IMG/VR virus record: IMGVR_UViG_3300042509_001483
Location: 1 to 60,550 of that record
Source of the DNA: a virus
Length of the DNA stretch: 60,550 nucleotides
Strand: one strand, 5' to 3'
A model generated the notes under the pieces. That model searched no databases. It was not told the origin of the DNA and saw only the letters and a list, made by a program, of their open reading frames with translations. Position numbers and translations under genes: made by a program. Shown in pieces: positions 1-8,644 of this stretch (the first letter of the stretch is position 1; the number at the start of each line of letters is the position of its first letter).

Positions 1-2501
1 GTGGTGACGGAGATGTTCCCAACTTGTGTAGTGTCTCTAAAAAATTGGAACATCTGGCCATCGCTAGAACGACGGCGGAAGTAACCAACAGGTTGAGCAT
101 CCCGAGAAATAACAAGGGCTGTTGGCTCAATCTGTACACCATCTGTTGTTCCAGATCCGCTACTGATTGCACTGGTCGTCCCAATAAGCACCGTCCCGTT
201 TTGCTGGATCCTCATGCGCTCCGTCGGGCTGCTCGCTCCGTCGGCGGTAGTAGAGAACACTAACCTGCCCGGCATATCGTTGGTGCCGGGAGTGCCGTCT
301 ACGGCGGCAAAGATACGGGCACCAGAAACATTTGCGGATCCATCAGTTCCTTGGAAAACAATGCCACCTAGTTCATCATCGGACTGAACTACAGTGAACC
401 CACCAGAAGTGGTCGAGCGACTCTTTATAAAAACGTGGTTAGAACTAAATGCGTTGTTTGTATAGGTACCAGTATTTGAACTGCCAGATACTTGCAAATT
501 GCCGGTCCCATACGCACTAGACGTGCCAACCAACAACCTGCCGGAGCTGTCGATGCGAGCGCGTTCGGTGCCAGCAATAATTGCCGAGATCGCATTAGCT
601 GCAGGGTTGCCAATACCCGTAGTGTTATTAAACCAAAAACTATAGATAGGCGCAGTGCTGCTGTAACCGTTGCTAACTCTAATTTCTGAGCCGCCGCCGG
701 TAGAGCTAGTGTAATTAAACGTAGCAACGGTGCCGGCGGATGATTGCGCGGCTTGTAACAACGTTGCAGGGCTTGCGGTACCGACCCCTACGTTGCCTGC
801 CGATGTAATCCGCATCCGTTCCGTCGGGCTGCTTGCCCCGTCGGCAGTAGTGGAGAACACTAATCTTCCCGGCATGTCGTTAGTGCCGGGGGTGCCGTCT
901 ACTTCAGTTCGGATCCATGCTGCAATTGGATATGCATTAGAAGCGTTACCAGCAGCACCAGTAAATAGAACTTCACCCAGCACATCTCCACTTTGCACTA
1001 TTGTGTTAGTACCAAGCGAGCCACGGGATTTGGCGAAAGTTAATCTGGGCTTGTCTACGTCATTGGAGAATCGCGCAATCAATAGCTGAGAATTTTCATT
1101 GTTAGTGCCAGCGACTTGCAAATACGCGGAGTCAAGCAGTGATGAGCTAATAGCACTAGACGTGCCAACTAACAACCTGCCGGAGCTGTCGATGCGGGCG
1201 CGTTCAATGTTGCTTGTATTTAACGTAAGCGCGCCTGCTTCAATCGCGCTGATATTTAGGTTGCCAGTACCTCTGTGCAGTAGGTTTGTGTTGCCATTTG
1301 CTCCACCAGAAGTGCGCACAAGTCTTGCGCCGTAATCTGTGTAGGTCGTGTCACCAACTAAATCAATAAAAACAGCTCTATCGCCCGTTGCCCCACCGCC
1401 AAGCTCAAGCGTAACTGCATTAGCATCTTGAGTACCAATTGAAGCATTTCCCCGAACATCTAGGGTCGCGCCAGGACTCGTAGTGCCAATCCCTACGTTG
1501 CCTGCGGAAGTAATGCGGGCGCGTTCGGAGCCATCAATTCTGAAGTCGATAAAACTTGTGGTACCAGAAGAGCCTTCATCAGCTCGTAGGGATAATGTGC
1601 CGTTGTTATTAAGTATTTCAGCGTAAGAAGTGTCAGTTGTGTCCCTTAGTCTTAATGTTGGTAAATCACTAGATAATTCCAGCAATGAGCTAGGGCTACT
1701 AGTCCCCAGACCCAGTCGGCCACTGGAGTCCAGGCGCATGCGTTCGGTGTTATTTGTCCTAAATACAAATGGATGATTGGACCATGTTCCTATTTGTCCT
1801 GCATTTCCCGTAAGCCCCAAAGAGTTAATGCGAACATCAACTCCATTTGTGGTAGCCCTTAATCTCGCTTGAGTATCATCCGCAGTTGCTACATCGAGTT
1901 GAACTGCAGGACTTGCCCCAATTCCAACATTCCCACTCGAATCAACAAACAACCGCCCAGTGCCATTAGTCGAGATGGCTACTTGGTCTGCGCCGGGGGA
2001 GTAGATGCCCGTATTGGGGTCTGATGTAAAACTAATTGATGGGTTTGCAGCAGTACCTGCCGCAAATACACCTGACGTAATGGTATGAGTACCACCGCTG
2101 ATATTAATGAAGTTACCGCTAGTGAAATTTGCAGTGGTACCAGTAACAGTAACACCTGAAATTTGAGTACTAAAAACACCGGATACAAAATTAGCAGTTG
2201 TACCAGATGTCGTTGTTCCCGTTAATGAGGTAAAACTACCGGTCGTATAAGTTGCTGTTGTTCCCTGAAGAGTAGTACCCGTTAACGAAACAAACGTTCC
2301 ACTGGTAAACTGCGCTGTGGTGCCAGTGACAGTAACACCTGAAACTGTTTGTCCTCGTACGGTGTTGCCAGAGATCGTTCCGGTTACTGTTACATTTCCC
2401 GTAAAAGTAGGATTCTGAACTAAGCCAGAAATTGCAACGCTCTTATCAATACCACCATCAGTAAAGGTGATCGTATCAATCTTGATAGTGCCGTACGCCA
2501 T
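1..2501 (-). CDS. Tail fibre-like protein, partial (runs off left edge)
   Basis: The frame opens at an ATG (MAYGTIKIDTITF) and stays open to the window edge, so at least 833 residues are coded and the C-terminus is missing. The N-terminal ~150 residues are Thr/Gly-rich repeats of the TVTGTTAQFTSG type. After that come repeated modules containing ERMRIDSSGRLLVGTSS or ITSAGNVGIGT, and a duplicated module with TPGTNDMPGRLVFSTTADG. Such modules are typical of tail fibres and often precede a C-terminal intramolecular chaperone, which would lie outside this window. It is the twin of the next fibre gene upstream. Role in host adsorption is inferred. Confidence 0.85.
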   Translation of the reverse strand, partial: MAYGTIKIDTITFTDGGIDKSVAISGLVQNPTFTGNVTVTGTISGNTVRGQTVSGVTVTGTTAQFTSGTFVSLTGTTLQGTTATYTTGSFTSLTGTTTSGTTANFVSGVFSTQISGVTVTGTTANFTSGNFINISGGTHTITSGVFAAGTAANPSISFTSDPNTGIYSPGADQVAISTNGTGRLFVDSSGNVGIGASPAVQLDVATADDTQARLRATTNGVDVRINSLGLTGNAGQIGTWSNHPFVFRTNNTERMRLDSSGRLGLGTSSPSSLLELSSDLPTLRLRDTTDTSYAEILNNNGTLSLRADEGSSGTTSFIDFRIDGSERARITSAGNVGIGTTSPGATLDVRGNASIGTQDANAVTLELGGGATGDRAVFIDLVGDTTYTDYGARLVRTSGGANGNTNLLHRGTGNLNISAIEAGALTLNTSNIERARIDSSGRLLVGTSSAISSSLLDSAYLQVAGTNNENSQLLIARFSNDVDKPRLTFAKSRGSLGTNTIVQSGDVLGEVLFTGAAGNASNAYPIAAWIRTEVDGTPGTNDMPGRLVFSTTADGASSPTERMRITSAGNVGVGTASPATLLQAAQSSAGTVATFNYTSSTGGGSEIRVSNGYSSTAPIYSFWFNNTTGIGNPAANAISAIIAGTERARIDSSGRLLVGTSSAYGTGNLQVSGSSNTGTYTNNAFSSNHVFIKSRSTTSGGFTVVQSDDELGGIVFQGTDGSANVSGARIFAAVDGTPGTNDMPGRLVFSTTADGASSPTERMRIQQNGTVLIGTTSAISSGSGTTDGVQIEPTALVISRDAQPVGYFRRRSSDGQMFQFFRDTTQVGNISVT

Positions 2502-2520
2502 TTTGTTGTCTCTTTTTGTT

Positions 2521-2530
2521 TATTTTAACT
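2521..2530 (-). promoter_or_regulatory. Candidate late promoter (TTAAAATA type)
   Basis: On the minus strand AGTTAAAATA lies about 20 nt before the start of the partial fibre gene. The same TAAAATA core occurs before other minus-strand structural genes, notably near 31482 and 39086. No clear -35 box is seen. Confidence 0.3.
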
Positions 2531-2537
2531 GAAAGAA

Positions 2538-4394
2538 TTAAGGCAGAATAACCAATGGTCCCTGGATAATTAAACCGTTTGCAGCACCACCGGAAATAAC
2601 ACCAGAACACACAATGGCAGGTGTTGCGCCAGAAGGAGTTGTAACTGCAAGTGTGCTGCCGGTAAGCGACGTAAATGCCCCGGTATTACCAGTGACCGTA
2701 GCTCCTGAAAGCTGTGATGTAAAAACACCGGACGTATATGTTGCCGTAACCCCTGTTGTCGTTGTTCCTGTTAAAGAAGTAAAACTACCTGTTGTAAAAG
2801 TAGCCGTAATGCCAGTGGTTGTTGTACCCGTTAGAGAAACAAATGTTCCAGTTGTTGCTTGAACGGTCGTTCCGGTAATGGTCGTACCACTAAGTGTTCC
2901 TGTAATTTGTACACCGGACGCAAAGAAACCGGAACCAAGAACGTTCAAATCACCAGATACGGTTGTATTTGTGAACGATAAGTTGGTTGCTTGAAGGGTG
3001 TTAAAGATACCAGTCGTAGCATTGACCGTTGTTCCTGTAATGGTCGTACCACTGAGGTTGACAAAAACACCTGATGTCCCCTGGACGGTATTACCAGTGA
3101 CTGTGGCACCAGAAACACTTGTGGTGAAGACACCTGCAATACCGGTTAGGTTTGTAAAAGCACCCGTGTTGCCAGTAACGGTCAGGCCAGAAACACTTGT
3201 TGTAAAGGTACCAGTGGTTCCAGTGACGGTTGTGAAGTTTGCGCTGTCTCCGGTAACTGTACTTCCACTGAGGTAACTGCTGAACGTACCAGAGATACCA
3301 TTGACAATTGAAAATAAACCCGAAGCACCTGTAATAGTCATGCCTGAAACACGACTATTAAAAACACCAGATACACCGGAAATTATTGTCGCGTTGACGT
3401 TGGTACCAGTAATAGTTGCACCGGAAAAATTGGTGAATGTCCCCGAAACACCTGTGAGTGTTGTGTAGTTTCCAACATCGCCAGTAATAAAAGCCCCTGA
3501 CAACACCTGGGTAAAAACACCCGAGATGCCGCTGATGTTGCCAAAAGATCCCGTATTTCCTGTTACGGTTGCACCAGAAACCCTGGTCGTAAAGGTACCA
3601 GATACACCGGTAATATTCGAGAAACGTGCTGTATCACCTGTAATGGTGGCACCTGAAAGCACGGTTGTGTAGACTCCAGATACACCAGTAACGGTCGTAA
3701 ATTGAGCTGTAGTTCCGGTAATTGTTGTTCCAGAGAGCGTCCCGGTGGCTTGGATACCGTTTGCAAACTGAGCTGTACCAGTAACAGTCAATCCGCTTGC
3801 AACGGAAAGATTACCACTGACGTTAAGGACGGGAGTACCAAGGGTTTGGAATGTACCCGTCGTTGCGGCAACCGTTGTTCCAGTAATTGTTGTACCGCTT
3901 AGCGCAGTAAAGACGCCACTGGTTGCGGATAGATTGTCTCCAGTGATTGTGGCACCGGACAAGGTTTGGTAACGACCACTGGTAAACAAAGCTGTTGTAC
4001 CGGTTGCAGTCGTTGTTGTTACCGTGCCTGCATTAAGGGTTGTCCCCTGGAGGGCTGCACCTGTGATAGTGGCGCCACTGATGGTTCCGCTGACTGTTGC
4101 ATTGTTTTGAACGATGATGCCACTGAACGTTCCAGTGCCAGACGCCGTTACGGTATTAAATGTGCTGCTGCCTGAAACAGATAAGTTACCAGTAATATCA
4201 ATGTTGCCACTAATGGTTTCACCGCTGATATTTGCGTAGTACTGATCAAGATATGAACGAAACTGCGTAAAGGTAATTTTTTTGTTGCGCAGTACAGGAT
4301 CCACCTCAAAAACGTGGACCAGAGTAAGTAGATCCTGCTCGTCAATATCAATCCCGCTGATGGCAGGAAATTCTGAAATCCTACGGTTTGACAC
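2538..4394 (-). CDS. Repeat-rich tail fibre/spike protein
   Basis: This protein has 618 residues and starts at GTG. The first ~50 residues (MSNRRISEFPAISGIDIDEQ...) form a non-repetitive head that probably anchors it to the virion. The rest is an almost unbroken array of ~20-30 residue units built around SGATITGTT and TTGTFTSLTGTT, rich in Thr, Gly, Ser and Val with no Cys, as expected for a beta-helical or triple-stranded fibre shaft. The N-terminal array of the adjoining partial fibre gene has the same units, so the two genes probably share a duplicated shaft. Host attachment is inferred. Confidence 0.8.
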   Translation of the reverse strand: MSNRRISEFPAISGIDIDEQDLLTLVHVFEVDPVLRNKKITFTQFRSYLDQYYANISGETISGNIDITGNLSVSGSSTFNTVTASGTGTFSGIIVQNNATVSGTISGATITGAALQGTTLNAGTVTTTTATGTTALFTSGRYQTLSGATITGDNLSATSGVFTALSGTTITGTTVAATTGTFQTLGTPVLNVSGNLSVASGLTVTGTAQFANGIQATGTLSGTTITGTTAQFTTVTGVSGVYTTVLSGATITGDTARFSNITGVSGTFTTRVSGATVTGNTGSFGNISGISGVFTQVLSGAFITGDVGNYTTLTGVSGTFTNFSGATITGTNVNATIISGVSGVFNSRVSGMTITGASGLFSIVNGISGTFSSYLSGSTVTGDSANFTTVTGTTGTFTTSVSGLTVTGNTGAFTNLTGIAGVFTTSVSGATVTGNTVQGTSGVFVNLSGTTITGTTVNATTGIFNTLQATNLSFTNTTVSGDLNVLGSGFFASGVQITGTLSGTTITGTTVQATTGTFVSLTGTTTTGITATFTTGSFTSLTGTTTTGVTATYTSGVFTSQLSGATVTGNTGAFTSLTGSTLAVTTPSGATPAIVCSGVISGGAANGLIIQGPLVILP

Positions 4395-4422
4395 CTACTT
4401 TACTGCGCAATCCTTTGTATCA

Positions 4423-4428
4423 ATTATA
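4423..4428 (-). promoter_or_regulatory. Candidate promoter -10 (TATAAT)
   Basis: A perfect TATAAT reads on the minus strand about 30 nt before the fibre start, in the context TATAATTGATAC. The same TATAATTGA string occurs before the gene ending at 17803. No good -35 was found. Confidence 0.4.
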
Positions 4429-4439
4429 GGTCTGCTTAT

Positions 4440-4775
4440 TTAGCGCACTTTAATCTCAACACGGGGCAAAACATTGGATAATGCGTTCCAGCTCCACTGA
4501 ATTCCTGTTACAATGCCACAGGAAAGCAGTAGTACCAAAAGGACTTCTGCAACGGTCAAGTTGCGGCGTAAGTAAATAACTTGCGGCGGTTGAGGCGGCT
4601 GCTGTTGTTGAAGGGCAGCTTGCTGAGCAATGGTTTGTTGGATGGCAAGTTCCCTGGCACGAGCCTTCAATTCAGCCAATTGTTCAGGCGTAATTTGACC
4701 TTCCAGGGTCATTTGATTTTGCATCTGCGGAGGCATTGGCATCGGTGGTTGACTAGCGGGAATTTGTTCTTCCAT
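4440..4775 (-). CDS. Small membrane-anchored phage protein
   Basis: I place the start at the internal ATG (MEEQIPASQPP), giving 111 residues; a GTG seven codons upstream is possible. The N-terminal part is Pro/Met/Gln-rich (PPMPMPPQMQNQM) and followed by a helical Ala/Gln-rich segment. Near the C-terminus is one hydrophobic segment (VAEVLLVLLLSCGIVTGI) followed by a short basic tail. I do not recognise a family. Its position beside the fibre genes would fit a virion or lysis accessory, but this is a guess. Confidence 0.55.
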   Translation of the reverse strand: MEEQIPASQPPMPMPPQMQNQMTLEGQITPEQLAELKARARELAIQQTIAQQAALQQQQPPQPPQVIYLRRNLTVAEVLLVLLLSCGIVTGIQWSWNALSNVLPRVEIKVR

Positions 4776-4827
4776 GGTCACAAATTGTTTTCTCACAGGT
4801 TAGCATCTAAACAAAGCGTGTGAAGGT

Positions 4828-5265
4828 ATGCAGTACGGACTTCGTAAAAGTTTAGAAGATATTGCGCATGAACTAAAAGGAATCAGAAATATCCTTGGTT
4901 CTATGTGGCACTCCCGTTATTCAAACGGAGAGACAGACGTTTTGAGTCCCCAAGCTTTTGCCGATGAGTACATCTCGACAGAAGAGTGTGGCAGACGGCT
5001 TGGCGTCTCAGATCAAACCATCCGTAACTGGATGTCCATTGGCAGGAAGCAACCAGGAAAGGGCTGGGTAGAAGGCATTCATTATGTCAACGTCTCCCCT
5101 GATCCAAAAAAGAAAGCAGTCTTACGAATCCCTTGGAATCAACTGATCCAATCCTTTTCTAAAAATCCAGAGGTTTTGACGGTTGATCTTAACCCTCAAC
5201 GTCAAGATCGCAAACCAATGTACCAAAAAACGTGGGATCCTACTGAGAATGGCGCACCGTTTTAA
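4828..5265 (+). CDS. Helix-turn-helix DNA-binding protein
   Basis: This 145-residue protein has a central HTH of excisionase/MerR type: STEECGRRLGVSDQTIRNWM followed by a basic wing and GWVEGIHYVNVSPD. It heads the plus-strand auxiliary operon and is transcribed divergently from the small membrane gene 50 bp away, so it may regulate both directions. Its 3' end overlaps the next gene by 17 bp, which suggests translational coupling. The exact target and whether it is an activator or repressor cannot be read from the sequence. Confidence 0.7.
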   Translation: MQYGLRKSLEDIAHELKGIRNILGSMWHSRYSNGETDVLSPQAFADEYISTEECGRRLGVSDQTIRNWMSIGRKQPGKGWVEGIHYVNVSPDPKKKAVLRIPWNQLIQSFSKNPEVLTVDLNPQRQDRKPMYQKTWDPTENGAPF

Positions 5266-5707
5266 TGGTATTGATCTCGATGCAGTAACCGTAGAGAACC
5301 ATGAGGAACTGCTTCCAGAATCTTTGGTCAGGCAAGTGGAGATGTTCTTGCCTCCCAGTGGCTCGTTTGATGACGGATGCCTGCGTCGGTACTTGGAAAA
5401 CTTAAGGAATTATGAAGAAGAAGACGCCAATTCTGGCATGACACTTGCCAATAGGTTGCGTCTTGCTTTCTGTGATTTACAAGCAGATACGATCTGCGGT
5501 AAATTCCCGCAAGCGGAATTACCTCTTAAGCGGAGGTTGCGTTGCGTCGCAGAGTATTTGATCCGCTCTGGAGAATTTGATAAGGTAAGAGATGACTTTG
5601 GTAAGCTCGTCAAAAAACGCGGCGTTCTTGGCAAGTTGGTGGTTATGTACCAGCCGACGCCAAAACTTTTAGAATCACTAAATCGACAAGGGTTACTCGA
5701 AAAATGA
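5249..5707 (+). CDS. Conserved-looking phage protein, unknown function
   Basis: I chose the ATG giving MAHRFNGIDLDAV (152 residues) because it only slightly overlaps the upstream HTH gene; a longer form starting further upstream would overlap more. The protein is charged and mostly helical by eye, with no transmembrane segment, Cys pair or recognisable catalytic motif. It overlaps the following gene by 4 bp, so it belongs to the same coupled operon. Confidence 0.6.
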   Translation: MAHRFNGIDLDAVTVENHEELLPESLVRQVEMFLPPSGSFDDGCLRRYLENLRNYEEEDANSGMTLANRLRLAFCDLQADTICGKFPQAELPLKRRLRCVAEYLIRSGEFDKVRDDFGKLVKKRGVLGKLVVMYQPTPKLLESLNRQGLLEK

Positions 5708-6087
5708 ACCGACGTGAAAAATTAATTGCTTCTGTGATCGGTCCAGAGCTGGATGAAACAAAAGCAAAGATGCTCGATGCCACGATGAAATTGATTCTCG
5801 GGGATATGGGCGGATTGTACGTAAAGTTCTGGGAATCAGAAGGTCCGGGAGTCATGTGTTTTCAACCAGACTCAGATCGTACAATGTTTTATTTGACACT
5901 CAAAGAGCTTCACGCTGCTCAAGAACAGGAAGAGCGTGACAATAACGGTGATCTGGCTGAGACGTTCCGACGCATCTTGTCGGCAGCACAAAAGATTGAT
6001 CCAACAGAAAAAGCTGGGTATCTCATTAACGATGCGGGTGGTATCCGTTTTCTTGAAATCGATTACAACAAAGTATCTGATCAATGA
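5704..6087 (+). CDS. Hypothetical protein of the auxiliary operon
   Basis: It starts in an ATGA overlap with the preceding gene and ends in an ATGA overlap with the next, the classic sign of a coupled operon. The 127-residue product is soluble and helical, with MNRREKLIASVIGPELDETK at the N-terminus and GYLINDAGGIRFLEIDY near the C-terminus. No family is recognised. Confidence 0.6.
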   Translation: MNRREKLIASVIGPELDETKAKMLDATMKLILGDMGGLYVKFWESEGPGVMCFQPDSDRTMFYLTLKELHAAQEQEERDNNGDLAETFRRILSAAQKIDPTEKAGYLINDAGGIRFLEIDYNKVSDQ

Positions 6088-6680
6088 GCAACGAAGGGCT
6101 TCAACGCACATCCAATCGCCGAGAGGGCATTGAGCTGATCACCAGCTCAGACCTAATCATTGCTGCAAATGAGTTGATGGGTGGCATCACATTAGATGTT
6201 GCTAGTTCCAAAGTTGCCAATGAGTATGTCGGCGCTGAGAGCTTTTACACGCCAGCGGATGATGGACTAAATGCGCAGCAGTGGTACGGCAAGGCTTACT
6301 TGTTTCCACCTGCGGGCATGTACTTTTGGGATAAGAAGAATGGACGCTGGAAAAAAACAAGGGCTTCTGCGGTGTCATTGACATCGTCCCATGCCGTGTG
6401 GTTTCGGCGTATGTACCACGCATGGATCTCGGGGGAGATAGAGCAGGGCCTGTATTTCAGCAACTGTCCTGACATGATTCGTTACGAGCCTAAAATCTTT
6501 AGTTTTCCGATGTGCATTTTACGTACACGACCAGTGCTACAGGAGTATGACGGAAAGAAATTTTCGCGTCGCCAGACGTGCACTTCATTTGTCGTCTACC
6601 TACCTCCCACTGATTTAACAGATGATGCTACCCAACGGTTTAAAAACATCTATGAAGATCGCGGACATATTCTCATCTGA
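6084..6680 (+). CDS. Phage Dam-like adenine methyltransferase relative, catalytic motif degenerate
   Basis: The 198-residue protein has the overall pattern of the phage N-6-adenine-methyltransferase family (PF05869): GGITLDVASSKVANEYVGA resembles the SAM-binding DVAAS..N segment, then SFYTPADDGLNAQQWYGKA matches the DGL..W.G spacer before motif IV. Active members have N/DPPY there. Here the sequence is LFPPAG, with Phe in place of the catalytic Asn/Asp. The N-terminal W.TP is also missing. It may be catalytically dead or have changed function. It sits between a hypothetical gene and dCTP deaminase. Confidence 0.6.
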   Translation: MSNEGLQRTSNRREGIELITSSDLIIAANELMGGITLDVASSKVANEYVGAESFYTPADDGLNAQQWYGKAYLFPPAGMYFWDKKNGRWKKTRASAVSLTSSHAVWFRRMYHAWISGEIEQGLYFSNCPDMIRYEPKIFSFPMCILRTRPVLQEYDGKKFSRRQTCTSFVVYLPPTDLTDDATQRFKNIYEDRGHILI

Positions 6681-6713
6681 TCTCTGTATACTGAAGGACG
6701 ATTACAAGGATCT

Positions 6714-7301
6714 ATGAGCGTCCTGGCCGATTGGGAAATCAAAAAACTTGCTGAAGAAGAGGAGATGATCGCTCCCTTCGTTGATCACTTGGTCAGCAAG
6801 GAAGATGGCCGCAAGCTCTTAAGCTATGGTCTCAGCTCATACGGTTACGACATTCGGCTATCCCCTTCCCAATGCCTAATTTTTGGCAAGGTACAAGCTG
6901 GTGATTGCGATCCAAAGAACTTTGACCCTGACATCCTGAAGCCTGCAGATCTTCTGGAGGATGAACGCGGCCAGTACTTCTTGCTCCCTCCGTACGGCTA
7001 TTGTCTTGGTGTTGCGCAAGAACGCCTGAAGCTTCCCAGGGATGTCACTGTTGTTGCAGTAGGTAAATCTACCTATGCACGTTCAGGCATCTTGGTTAAT
7101 ATCACGCCTGCCGAAAGCGGTTGGGAAGGTTACTTGACGTTGGAGATCAGTAACTGCACTGGGCTCTTCAATCGCATCTATGCAAATGAGGGGATCACGC
7201 AACTGCTGTTCTATCGTGGCAACCCCTGTCACACCACGTACCAAGATCGGAAAGGAAAGTATCAAGACCAACCGAATAACGTAGTCTTTTCTCAGGTTTA
7301 A
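6714..7301 (+). CDS. dcd: dCTP deaminase
   Basis: This 195-residue protein deaminates dCTP to dUTP, feeding dTMP synthesis. It fits the dCTP deaminase/dUTPase fold: LSSYGYDIRLSPS near residue 40, GKSTYARSGI (the conserved KSxxAR active-site segment), GWEGYLTLEISN carrying the expected catalytic Glu, and a C-terminal GITQLLFYRG strand. In this genome it works naturally with ThyX, encoded at 51.2 kb. An AGGA sequence lies just before the ATG. It ends the plus-strand auxiliary operon and is convergent with the next gene, overlapping it by 4 bp. Confidence 0.92.
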   Translation: MSVLADWEIKKLAEEEEMIAPFVDHLVSKEDGRKLLSYGLSSYGYDIRLSPSQCLIFGKVQAGDCDPKNFDPDILKPADLLEDERGQYFLLPPYGYCLGVAQERLKLPRDVTVVAVGKSTYARSGILVNITPAESGWEGYLTLEISNCTGLFNRIYANEGITQLLFYRGNPCHTTYQDRKGKYQDQPNNVVFSQV

Positions 7302-7624
7302 CCAAAGGCTTTACCAAATTGCTCTTTGGGTTTACGGGCGTAGCCAACGGAACCGGCACGCCCACCTGAATCTCCTAAGGTTGCACTCGTTGGCTCACGT
7401 ACTAAAGCACGTTTCTGGTACTCGCCAGCGCTACGGGCAGCCCGCATGAATTTGGCGACTCGGTTTTGATTGCTGTTGACAGATGCTGCTGAACGCCTAT
7501 CGCCTGCATCTACTCGACGCAAGTCTGTGTCATAAGCCTGCTCAGGACGCAAGTCTGAGACTTCAGCTCCAGAGGTACCGGAGTTGATGCCCGGATCGTA
7601 TGTAGGCTTAAATCTGTTGGCCAT
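7298..7624 (-). CDS. Small basic hypothetical protein
   Basis: I prefer the ATG at MANRFKPTYDPG (108 residues) over a TTG nine codons upstream. The product is Arg/Ser/Ala-rich and basic (RRVDAGDRRSAASVNSNQNR, FMRAARSAGEYQKRALV), with no hydrophobic segment, probably a partly disordered virion-associated protein. It is divergent from the next gene and convergent with dcd. Confidence 0.55.
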   Translation of the reverse strand: MANRFKPTYDPGINSGTSGAEVSDLRPEQAYDTDLRRVDAGDRRSAASVNSNQNRVAKFMRAARSAGEYQKRALVREPTSATLGDSGGRAGSVGYARKPKEQFGKAFG

Positions 7625-7662
7625 ATTAACATTGTAGGAGAAGTGAATCAATTAATCCCGTG

Positions 7663-8004
7663 ATGCATTCCGCCGCAAGCTTCCTTGACGCATTTGTACA
7701 GGATGAAGTCAAGTGTCGTTGTTTAGATGAAGAAGATTTTGGTGCACCTCTCGATAACAAGCAAAATGATGTACCCTTGTATGATTCCTACAACAGAGGT
7801 TTAGTCGCATGCGAGCAGGGTCTAGAGCGAAATCCATTGAATCTCGAGGGGGCACGTCCTGGAATGACGGGCTATATCCCTTCGATGGAGGAGGGCTTGG
7901 CAATGGGAGCCTCTCCGAAACCAAAGACTCTGGTACTGGAGCTGGAGGAGCCGGACGAGGAGGAACAAATGCTGTCGGCAAAACGTCGTGGTTTGATCCG
8001 ATAA
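7663..8004 (+). CDS. Acidic hypothetical protein
   Basis: It codes about 113 residues, starting MHSAASFLDAFVQDEVKCR (a GTG one codon earlier is also possible), and is markedly acidic near the end (VLELEEPDEEEQML). No family is recognised. Another frame is open across its second half and could be an N-terminal extension of the following gene, but that stretch is Gly/Ser-rich and looks like an overprint of this one. Confidence 0.5.
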   Translation: MHSAASFLDAFVQDEVKCRCLDEEDFGAPLDNKQNDVPLYDSYNRGLVACEQGLERNPLNLEGARPGMTGYIPSMEEGLAMGASPKPKTLVLELEEPDEEEQMLSAKRRGLIR

Positions 8005-8036
8005 AAACTGATTCCGTTTCAGAGAACCAACCCGTG

Positions 8037-8327
8037 ATGGAATGTAAGGATGGTGTCTGCCCGGTACCCTGGGCAACCAAAGAAGAAGCACCTGTCGTTC
8101 TTCCAGATGTAGTAAACCATCCTCCGCATTACACGGAAGGTGGTGGTGTGGAATGTATCGAAGCCATCGAATCCTCTCTTACAACTGAAGAGTATCGTGG
8201 CTACTTAAAGGGTAATATCCAAAAGTACTGCTGGCGAGAGCGTCACAAAGGCGGCACAGAATCACTGAAAAAAGCACAGTGGTATCTAGAGCGCCTTATC
8301 CAGCTTGATGAAGCTCAGAAGGGCTGA
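8037..8327 (+). CDS. DUF3310 family phage protein (nucleotide kinase-like)
   Basis: About 96 residues from the ATG at MECKDGVCPVPW. It has the characteristic DUF3310 pattern: VNHPPHYTEGGGVECIEAIE, then a helical YLKGNIQKYCWRERHKGG and a final WYLERLI. The family is common in phages and is often labelled SaV-like or nucleotide kinase-like; its biochemical role is uncertain. An in-frame start at 7809 would add 76 low-complexity residues and overlap the preceding gene, so I consider it less likely. The 3' end overlaps the convergent NblA-like gene. Confidence 0.8.
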   Translation: MECKDGVCPVPWATKEEAPVVLPDVVNHPPHYTEGGGVECIEAIESSLTTEEYRGYLKGNIQKYCWRERHKGGTESLKKAQWYLERLIQLDEAQKG

Positions 8328-8620
8328 AGCTCATCTTCATCATCGTCGTACTCGTCGTCATCCATGCAGGCGGCGGCGAGTTCGGCTAATTCCAGATCTG
8401 TCGGAGCATCCCAATCCAATTCAATATTTTCACTTGCCATTAAATCTTTAATAGCACACCACTCCATCATGCGTTGATGGTAAAGGCTAAGCAGGGCGTA
8501 ACGCAGTTCCTCCCAAGTCATCTCTTGCGATTGAAGCTCTGCTTTACGCATGGAAAACTGGAGTTCCAGGGGGAGTTCAAATTCCCGTGGCTCAACTGAA
8601 CGCTCCATCCCACTCTGCAT
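8315..8620 (-). CDS. NblA-like phycobilisome degradation adaptor (putative)
   Basis: Residues ~12-62 match the NblA (PF04485) pattern: FELPLELQFSMRKAELQ, then MTWEELRYALLSLYHQRMM, then IKDLM. Compare the family form LSLEQQFSLR...MSREQ...L..LYRQ.M....I..L. NblA recruits Clp protease to phycobilisomes, and phage NblA proteins are known from freshwater and uncultured marine cyanophages. This one has 101 residues against the usual ~60; the extra C-terminus is strongly acidic (CMDDDEYDDDEDELQPF). Located between DUF3310 and the lysozyme. The similarity is by eye and is short, so a false match is possible. Confidence 0.6.
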   Translation of the reverse strand: MQSGMERSVEPREFELPLELQFSMRKAELQSQEMTWEELRYALLSLYHQRMMEWCAIKDLMASENIELDWDAPTDLELAELAAACMDDDEYDDDEDELQPF

Positions 8621-8644
8621 TTGCTTGTTGCAATTATTCTAATC

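Noticed and set aside
2614-4175. Several plus-strand frames with Val/Pro-rich repeats
   Set aside because: They are reverse-strand readings of the fibre repeat array.
7809-8036. N-terminal extension of the DUF3310 protein
   Set aside because: Gly/Ser/Thr low complexity, overlaps another plausible gene; the conserved part starts well after 8037.
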